From contig CAYXUS010000160.1 in NCBI GenBank assembly GCA_964468415.1, positions 4,386-68,385 on the forward strand: a stretch of 64,000 nt of DNA, in the 5' to 3' direction. This DNA is from Caldithrix sp964468415. GTDB lineage: Bacteria > Calditrichota > Calditrichia > Calditrichales > Calditrichaceae. Both the position numbers and the translations under genes were made by a program. Positions 58,978 to 64,000 of the stretch are shown in pieces. The notes beneath the pieces are model-generated. The model worked only from the letters and a program-made list of their open reading frames with translations. It did not search any database and had not been told where the DNA came from. Every line of letters starts with the position of its first letter. Position 1 is the first letter of the stretch.

Positions 58978-59007
58978 GGGAAGAAGCATCGCATTCTTCC
59001 CTTTTTT
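58978..59007 (+). terminator. Intrinsic terminator after metF
   Basis: Perfect eight-base stem GGGAAGAA/TTCTTCCC with an eight-base loop and six Ts, 25 bp after the stop codon. Confidence 0.92.
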
Positions 59008-59138
59008 AGTTTCCGGCGGGAATAGATTCCAGAAATTTGCAACTTTTTTGTCATTTTTTCACCAAATGAATAGATTTAAATTAGTTGAATTTTTGGCAAC
59101 AAAATGTTAAATATGGTTAACAAACACAGGGTGAATGC

Positions 59139-59771
59139 GTGCGTAAAGAAATAAACGAAACAGTTACCTTGCGGTTTTCGGATAGAATCGCAAAAATTAT
59201 TTTGCGCCTTATGGGCTGGAAAACAAAGGGGCAGGTTCCGCCTTATCCCAAATACGTGATGATCGGCTATCCGCACACGTCAAACTGGGATGCGTTTGTC
59301 GGCCTGGTGGTTTTTAAGTCGATGGGTGTGCATTTAAAGTGGTTAGCCAAAAAATCGCTGTTTAAATGGCCGTTGAGCTGGATTCTGAAATGGGCCGGAG
59401 CCGTCCCTATTCAGCGTGAAAAATCACAGAATTTGGTGCAAAAGGTCAAAGAAATTTTTAATAACAGCGAGCAATTTGTGCTCACGCTTTCTCCGGAAGG
59501 CACGCGCAAAAAAACCGATTACTGGCGTACCGGCTTTTACTACATGGCTCTGGAAGCGGGCGTGCCCATTGCCCTGGGCTTTCTGGATTACCCGAACAAA
59601 ACAGGCGGCTTCGGGCCGGTTCTCTGGCCCAGTGGCGATATTGAGAAAGACATGGAAACGATCCGGGAATTTTACAAAGGCATTCATGGCAAATTCCCCG
59701 AGCAGGAGGGAGCCATTCGCATTAAGCCGCGTAACAATCATTCTGAAAATTCCGAGGAGGAAAAATCATGA
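59139..59771 (+). CDS. 1-acyl-glycerol-3-phosphate acyltransferase-like (PlsC superfamily)
   Basis: The 210 residues have the acyltransferase motifs: block I HTSNWDAF (HX4D), block II AVPIQREKSQ, block III LSPEGTRKKTDYWRTGFYYM and block IV VPIALGFLDY. This short subgroup lacks the N-terminal double helix of classical PlsC and often acts on lysophospholipids or glycolipids. Start is GTG at 59139 with AGGGTG upstream. Its end overlaps the ZIP transporter ATG by 4 bp (ATGA). Confidence 0.9.
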   Translation: MRKEINETVTLRFSDRIAKIILRLMGWKTKGQVPPYPKYVMIGYPHTSNWDAFVGLVVFKSMGVHLKWLAKKSLFKWPLSWILKWAGAVPIQREKSQNLVQKVKEIFNNSEQFVLTLSPEGTRKKTDYWRTGFYYMALEAGVPIALGFLDYPNKTGGFGPVLWPSGDIEKDMETIREFYKGIHGKFPEQEGAIRIKPRNNHSENSEEEKS

Positions 59772-60499
59772 GCCAGAATACGCTTCAACTCATCATCTAT
59801 TCTTTGAGCATTATTTTAGTGGCCTGGATAGGTGGGCTAATTCCCCTTTATTTTAAACACAATCTGAAAATGATCCATCTGTTTATCAGCCTTGGAGCCG
59901 GTGTGTTACTGGGGGCGGCTTTCTTACACATGCTTCCGGACGCGGCAGAACAAATCGGCCCGCAAATGGGGTTGCCCGCGCTGGTGGGTTTTTTAACCTT
60001 GTTCATCCTGGAAAAATTCATCATGACTCACCCTTGCCCGGCGGAACATTGTGAATATCACCATGTAGGACTTTCGGCCTTTATCGGGCTTTCGCTGCAC
60101 AGCCTGATTACCGGTTTGGCTTTGGGCGCAGGGCTTATGGTCCCCCGGTTGGGCTTTATTGTGTTCCTGGCTGTCATTTTGCACAAGCTACCGGCTTCGC
60201 TTTCATTAACCAGTTTATTCATTAAAGAGAAATACTCTACCAAAAAACTTTTTGCCTATTTAACCGCTTTTTCACTCATGGTACCCATCGGTGCGGTGAT
60301 TACTTACTTGTTTTTGAAAGAGAGTACCAATCACCAGACCATTGGCTATTTGGTTGCTTTTTCGGCAGGAACGTTTTTGCACGTAGCAGCAGATGATTTG
60401 CTGCCGGAGGTGCATCATGTTTCCCAGGATCGCATGTTGCGTTTGGTGATTTTTTTAGTGGGGCTGGCCATTATTTGGGCAGTTCGGTTTATGGAATAG
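59768..60499 (+). CDS. ZIP-family metal transporter
   Basis: The 243 residues have eight membrane helices. Metal-path motifs are in FLHMLPDAAEQIG, GLSLHSLITGLALGAG, FLAVILHKLPASLSL and FLHVAADDLLPEVHHV. The loop between helices 3 and 4 contains a Cys/His cluster (THPCPAEHCEYHH), probably a metal sensor or loading site. Zinc or iron uptake is the family role. Translationally coupled to the acyltransferase; the functional link is unclear. Confidence 0.92.
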   Translation: MSQNTLQLIIYSLSIILVAWIGGLIPLYFKHNLKMIHLFISLGAGVLLGAAFLHMLPDAAEQIGPQMGLPALVGFLTLFILEKFIMTHPCPAEHCEYHHVGLSAFIGLSLHSLITGLALGAGLMVPRLGFIVFLAVILHKLPASLSLTSLFIKEKYSTKKLFAYLTAFSLMVPIGAVITYLFLKESTNHQTIGYLVAFSAGTFLHVAADDLLPEVHHVSQDRMLRLVIFLVGLAIIWAVRFME

Positions 60500-60542
60500 T
60501 TAAATGGTTAAGTTTTGAATGATATTATAAAATTGACTAACT

Positions 60543-60574
60543 TTATTAACCCACCACCCTTGGCGGGTTAATAA
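60543..60574 (+). terminator. Probable terminator between the ZIP gene and hsdR
   Basis: TTATTAACCC (60543-60552) pairs perfectly with GGGTTAATAA (60565-60574), extended by a CC/GG pair beyond one mismatch. It is followed by AATATTTTT. It separates the transporter from hsdR but could also be an operator upstream of hsdR. Confidence 0.55.
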
Positions 60575-60592
60575 AATATTTTTGGGTTTCAA

Positions 60593-62998
60593 ATGACATC
60601 AAAAAAGGATTTAACCGAACGCGACATAATCACCAAATACATAATTCCGGCTTTGGAAGAAGCAGGATGGGATACGCAGAAACAAATTCGCGAAGAAGTG
60701 TATTTCACCGAAGGCAGGATTTATGTAAAAGGAAACAAAACAAAACGCGGTAAGGGTAAAAAGGCTGATATCATTCTTTATTACAAACCCAATATTCCGG
60801 TTGCCGTAATTGAAGCGAAAGACAATAACCATTCGTTAGGTTCGGGGATGCAGCAGGCTTTGGACTATGCAGAAATCTTGGATATTCCTGTGGCTTACAG
60901 CTCTAATGGTGATGCGTTTTTGGAACATGATCGTTCTGGTTATTCTGAAAAAATTGAAAGAGAACTATCTCTTGAAAATTTTCCTGCCCCGTCGGAACTC
61001 TGGCAGCGATATAAAAAGTTCAAAAGGATTGAGACCCCCGAACAAGAGCGCATTTCTTCTTTTGATTATTTTTTTGACGGTTCCGGTAGAACCCCCCGTT
61101 ATTATCAGCAAATAGCTATTAACCGCACTGTTGAAGCAATTGCCCGCGGACAAAAAAGAATATTAATTGTAATGGCAACAGGCACGGGCAAAACATATAC
61201 CGCATTTCAAATTATTTATCGCTTATGGAAAAGTAGAACTGTAAAACGCGTATTATTTCTGGCAGACCGTAATGCGCTAATCAATCAAACCAAGCGGGGT
61301 GATTTTAAACATTTTAAAGATCGAATGACGGTGATTCGAAAGAAACAAATCGATAAAGCCTATGAAATATATCTTGCGTTGTATCAAGGATTAACAAATT
61401 ATAATGAAGATAAAGATGCCTACAAAGAATTCAGCCCAGACTTTTTCGATTTAATTGTCGTGGATGAATGCCACCGCGGTAGCGCTGCCGCCGATAGCGC
61501 ATGGCGGGAAATTCTGGAATATTTCAAATCAGCCATACACATTGGTTTAACGGCCACGCCTAAAGAAACCAGAGAAGTTTCAAATATCGAATATTTTGGA
61601 GAGCCCATTTACACCTATTCACTAAAGCAGGGAATAGCCGATGGATTTTTGGCGCCGTACAAAGTAATCCGTGTTGGAATTAATATTGATCTGGAAGGAT
61701 GGCGCCCTGAAAAAGAGAAAACAGATATAAATGGGAATCCGGTTGAAGATCGCATTTACAACACCAAAGATTTCGACAGAAATCTTGTTATTGATGAACG
61801 AACCAAAATAGTAGCTCAAAAAGTTACTGAGTTTTTAAAGAAAACAAATCGTTTTGATAAAACGATTGTTTTCTGCGTGGACATCGAACATGCGGAACGC
61901 ATGCGCCAGGCACTCGCCAATTTTAATAGCGATCTGGTTCAAGCCAATCACAAATATGTAATGCGTATTACCGGCGATGATCAGGAGGGCAAACGCGAAC
62001 TGGACAATTTTATTAATCCCGAAGAAACCTATCCGGTTATTGCTACAACTTCCAAATTAATGACCACAGGTATCGACGCCCAAACCTGCAAACTGATTGT
62101 GTTGGATTCAAATATTCATTCGATGACCGAATTCAAACAAATTATCGGCCGCGGCACGCGCATAAATGAAGAATATGGGAAAACATTTTTTACGATAATG
62201 GATTTTCGCAATGTAACTGATTTGTTTGCCGATCCGGCTTTTGACGGCGAACCGGTTATGGTTAAAGAAGTGAATGCCGATGAACCATTAACGGAAGATG
62301 ATATTAATCCAGAAGAAAAAGAAACGATTATCGATCAAGAATCCGGTGAAGAAATTAAATTTGAAGATGAAAAAACAATTAACTATGAAGAGCCCCAAAT
62401 TGTTCCGGGTGGTGAAGTGGTTTCAGAGCCACGAGAGAAGGTGTATGTAGCGGGTGTCGATGTTTCTATTCTTAATGAACGAATTCAATTTTTGGATGGC
62501 GATGGTAAATTAATTACCGAAAGTTTAAAAGATTATACAAAACGTAACATCCTTAAAAATTTTCGCAGTCTGGATGAGTTCTTAAACAAATGGAATTCTG
62601 CAGAAAAAAAGAAAGCTATAATTGATGAATTGGAAGCGCAAGGCGTCATTCTTGAGAACCTTAAAGAAGAAGTCAAAAAAGATTTGGATTTATTTGATCT
62701 GATTTGCCACGTGGCCTGGGATATGCCGGCACTTACGCGGCGCGAACGTGCGGAAAAGGTTAAAAAACGAAACTACTTTACCAAATACGGGCCGCAAGCC
62801 CGGAGGGTAATTGAAGCTTTGCTCGATAAATATGCAACGGAAGGCATCGAGAATATTGAAGACATGGCTGTCTTGAAAATTGATCCTTTTACTAAAATTG
62901 GTACTCCTGCCGAAATTGTAAAAATTTTTGGTGGAAAAGACGGCTATTTAAAAATGATTAAAGAATTGGAAACGCTTTTGTATAAGGAAGCAGCTTAG
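60593..62998 (+). CDS. hsdR: Type I restriction enzyme R subunit (EcoEI-like)
   Basis: Translocase and nuclease of a type I restriction system. The 801 residues have an N-terminal PD-(D/E)XK nuclease (ADIILYYKPN ... VAVIEAKDN at about 58-76). An SF2 helicase core follows with Walker A VMATGTGKTYTAF, VVDECHRGSAAADSAW, LTATPKE and the C-terminal motifs TTGIDAQTCK and IIGRGTRINEEYGKTFF. The EcoEI_R_C-type tail has RNILKNFRSLDEFLNKW. It precedes hsdM, in an R-(x)-M order; hsdS must lie beyond the window end. Confidence 0.95.
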   Translation: MTSKKDLTERDIITKYIIPALEEAGWDTQKQIREEVYFTEGRIYVKGNKTKRGKGKKADIILYYKPNIPVAVIEAKDNNHSLGSGMQQALDYAEILDIPVAYSSNGDAFLEHDRSGYSEKIERELSLENFPAPSELWQRYKKFKRIETPEQERISSFDYFFDGSGRTPRYYQQIAINRTVEAIARGQKRILIVMATGTGKTYTAFQIIYRLWKSRTVKRVLFLADRNALINQTKRGDFKHFKDRMTVIRKKQIDKAYEIYLALYQGLTNYNEDKDAYKEFSPDFFDLIVVDECHRGSAAADSAWREILEYFKSAIHIGLTATPKETREVSNIEYFGEPIYTYSLKQGIADGFLAPYKVIRVGINIDLEGWRPEKEKTDINGNPVEDRIYNTKDFDRNLVIDERTKIVAQKVTEFLKKTNRFDKTIVFCVDIEHAERMRQALANFNSDLVQANHKYVMRITGDDQEGKRELDNFINPEETYPVIATTSKLMTTGIDAQTCKLIVLDSNIHSMTEFKQIIGRGTRINEEYGKTFFTIMDFRNVTDLFADPAFDGEPVMVKEVNADEPLTEDDINPEEKETIIDQESGEEIKFEDEKTINYEEPQIVPGGEVVSEPREKVYVAGVDVSILNERIQFLDGDGKLITESLKDYTKRNILKNFRSLDEFLNKWNSAEKKKAIIDELEAQGVILENLKEEVKKDLDLFDLICHVAWDMPALTRRERAEKVKKRNYFTKYGPQARRVIEALLDKYATEGIENIEDMAVLKIDPFTKIGTPAEIVKIFGGKDGYLKMIKELETLLYKEAA

Positions 62999-63001
62999 AA
63001 G

Positions 63002-63031
63002 TCTCACAATGGACACAAAGGGCACAAAGGA
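63002..63031. repeat. Left terminal inverted repeat of the GxxExxY cassette
   Basis: A 30-base sequence starting TCTCACAATGG and ending GCACAAAGGA, four bases after the hsdR stop. Its reverse complement matches 63552-63581 at 28 of 30 positions. Confidence 0.8.
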
Positions 63032-63163
63032 CAATTTTAAAATAAGGTTGTGTTTATGATACAAGAAGTGAGAGATAAAAAAAGGCATATTAATGTAAAT
63101 TTTTTAAATAAGGTTAAAAATAAAATATCTTTGTGTTCTTAGTGAACATAGTGAGAGACAAAA

Positions 63164-63547
63164 ATGAACGAGAATGAGATTTCAAAAATTGTTGTTGAAA
63201 AGTCATTAAAAGTTCACAAAGCCTTAGGGCCTGGTTTGCTTGAATCTGTTTATCAAGGGGCTTTAATTTATGAGTTAAAAAAATCGGGTTTGGATGTTGT
63301 AGCAGAAAAAGAAATACCTGTTATATACGAAGGAATATATTTTGATAGAGGATTCCGAGCAGATATCATTGTCAATCAAAAGGTAATTATTGAAATTAAA
63401 TCAGTAAGAAAATTAGAAGATGTTCATTTTAAGCAATTGTTAACTTATTTAAAGTTGACAAATTGTAAATTGGGTTTGTTGATAAATTTCAACGAATCTT
63501 TGTTGAAGAACGGTTTAAAACGAGTCATAAATGGAACAATAGAATAA
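63164..63547 (+). CDS. GxxExxY protein (PD-(D/E)XK superfamily)
   Basis: The 127 residues have the name-giving motif GPGLLESVYQGAL at about 23-35, and a nuclease-like core with FRADIIVNQKVIIEIKSVR at about 66-84. The C-terminus has LLTYLKLTNCKLGLLINFN. The family is widespread, especially in Bacteroidota and relatives; its function is unknown, although its fold belongs to the PD-(D/E)XK nucleases. It lies inside an inverted-repeat-bounded cassette between hsdR and hsdM. Confidence 0.92.
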   Translation: MNENEISKIVVEKSLKVHKALGPGLLESVYQGALIYELKKSGLDVVAEKEIPVIYEGIYFDRGFRADIIVNQKVIIEIKSVRKLEDVHFKQLLTYLKLTNCKLGLLINFNESLLKNGLKRVINGTIE

Positions 63548-63551
63548 TTAC

Positions 63552-63581
63552 TCCTTTGTGCCCTTTGTGAACATTGTGAGA
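63552..63581. repeat. Right terminal inverted repeat of the GxxExxY cassette
   Basis: A 30-base sequence starting TCCTTTGTGCCCTTTGTGAA and ending ATTGTGAGA, ten bases before the hsdM ATG. It is the inverted counterpart of 63002-63031, with two mismatches (TCC against AAC in the middle). Confidence 0.8.
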
Positions 63582-63591
63582 GAGAAAAATT

Positions 63592-64000
63592 ATGAAAAAC
63601 ATTGGCAACATCATTAAAACACTTCAAAACATCATGCGCAAAGATCCCGGTGTTTCCGGCGATGCCCAACGTATTGAGCAACTTGGCTGGATGATTTTCC
63701 TGAAAATTTTAGATGACAAAGACCAAGAACTTGAACTTTTGCGGGAAAATTATAAATCTCCAATCCCTGAAAACATCCAATGGCGCAATTGGGCGGCGGA
63801 TGATGAAGGCATGACTGGCAGCGAATTACAGGAATTTATCGACAATACCCTGTTCCCAACTTTGAAGAATCTTGATGTTAGTAACGGTAATAAACGGGCG
63901 TTGATTGTACGCGAAATCTTTTCCGGTACCAATAATTATATGAAAAATGGCACCGTAATCCGTCAGGTGATTAACAAGCTCAATGAAATTGATTTTAACA
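63592..64000 (+). CDS. hsdM: Type I restriction-modification DNA methylase M subunit, N-terminal part
   Basis: The frame opens at ATG 63592 and runs off the window end (136 codons seen). The protein begins MKNIGNIIKTLQNIMRKD, continues DAQRIEQLGWMIFLKILDD and later reads FIDNTLFPTLKNLDVSNGNK and RALIVREIFSGTNNYMKNGT. This is the helical HsdM N-terminal domain that contacts HsdS. The catalytic NPPF region lies beyond the window. The ribosome site is part of the right repeat (GTGAGAGAG), so the cassette insertion has replaced the native leader. Confidence 0.9.
   Translation, partial: MKNIGNIIKTLQNIMRKDPGVSGDAQRIEQLGWMIFLKILDDKDQELELLRENYKSPIPENIQWRNWAADDEGMTGSELQEFIDNTLFPTLKNLDVSNGNKRALIVREIFSGTNNYMKNGTVIRQVINKLNEIDFN

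Larger units (their letters stand above)
63002..63581 (+). mobile_element. Putative small cassette carrying a GxxExxY gene
   Basis: 580 bp bounded by 30-base imperfect inverted repeats, inserted between hsdR and hsdM with one gene (GxxExxY) inside. A third, looser copy of the repeat (CTTTGTG ... GTGAACATAGTGAGAG, about 63130-63157) lies just before the gene. It encodes no transposase, so it would need help in trans. CTTTGTG-rich repeats near GxxExxY genes are common in related genomes (general knowledge). Confidence 0.55.

Noticed and set aside
63002..63581. CRISPR-like array from the CTTTGTG repeats
   Set aside because: The repeats are in inverted orientation, few in number and irregularly spaced around one gene; no unique spacers of equal length exist.

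Overview
This window looks like chromosomal core sequence from a moderately AT-rich, Gram-negative bacterium that makes lipopolysaccharide. It carries CMP-KDO synthetase, a TolQ/TolR-type envelope energiser, lipoproteins with lipoboxes and many secreted TPR proteins. The short SigA-type sigma factor, the SecA with extra sequence in its N-terminal half and the general gene set recall the Bacteroidota/Calditrichota neighbourhood. My best guess is a Calditrichota (Caldithrix-like) genome, but that is pattern recognition and was not tested by a search. No rRNA, tRNA or CRISPR array was seen.

Layout. 1-8.8 kb (minus strand): the 5' part of secA, a metallophosphoesterase, nusB, 3-hydroxyacyl-CoA dehydrogenase, thiolase, phoH, a LysM protein, a small coiled-coil lipoprotein and aspS. 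8.9-19.7 kb (minus): a compact seven-gene operon ending at a strong terminator. It encodes two very large secreted TPR proteins, a small secreted protein, one ExbB/TolQ, two ExbD/TolR and an AgmX/TonB-like protein. The one-TolQ/two-TolR/AgmX/TPR composition recalls the Agl-Glt force machinery of myxobacteria and is the best candidate here for a little-described system. 19.7-29.8 kb (minus): the complete F-type ATP synthase set preceded by bactofilin, an M23 peptidase, ParB and ParA.

29.8-34.0 kb is a low-density accessory patch. Two convergent DUF4143-type AAA ATPases lie between two copies of the same decayed insertion-sequence end, next to a second, frameshifted transposase fragment. 34.0-41.3 kb (plus): a PpiD/SurA-like chaperone, an MscS channel, a two-domain LEA/WHy lipoprotein, then patatin, glycerol-3-phosphate dehydrogenase and glycerophosphodiesterase, which together fit phospholipid recycling. 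41.4-49.8 kb: a PPi-type phosphofructokinase, an ATPase-dead YhaN-like membrane coiled-coil protein, an M29-like aminopeptidase, a TauE permease, a cold-shock protein, a HAD phosphatase, an unknown protein and a GGDEF protein.

49.9-57.7 kb (minus): pyrG, kdsB, gatC, a CapA-like protein, a second M23 peptidase, the main sigma factor, deoB and a deleted patatin pseudogene. 58.0-60.5 kb (plus): metF, an acyltransferase and a ZIP transporter. 60.6-64.0 kb (plus): a type I restriction-modification locus (hsdR ... hsdM, cut by the window end), with a GxxExxY gene lodged between them as a roughly 580-bp cassette bounded by 30-bp inverted repeats.
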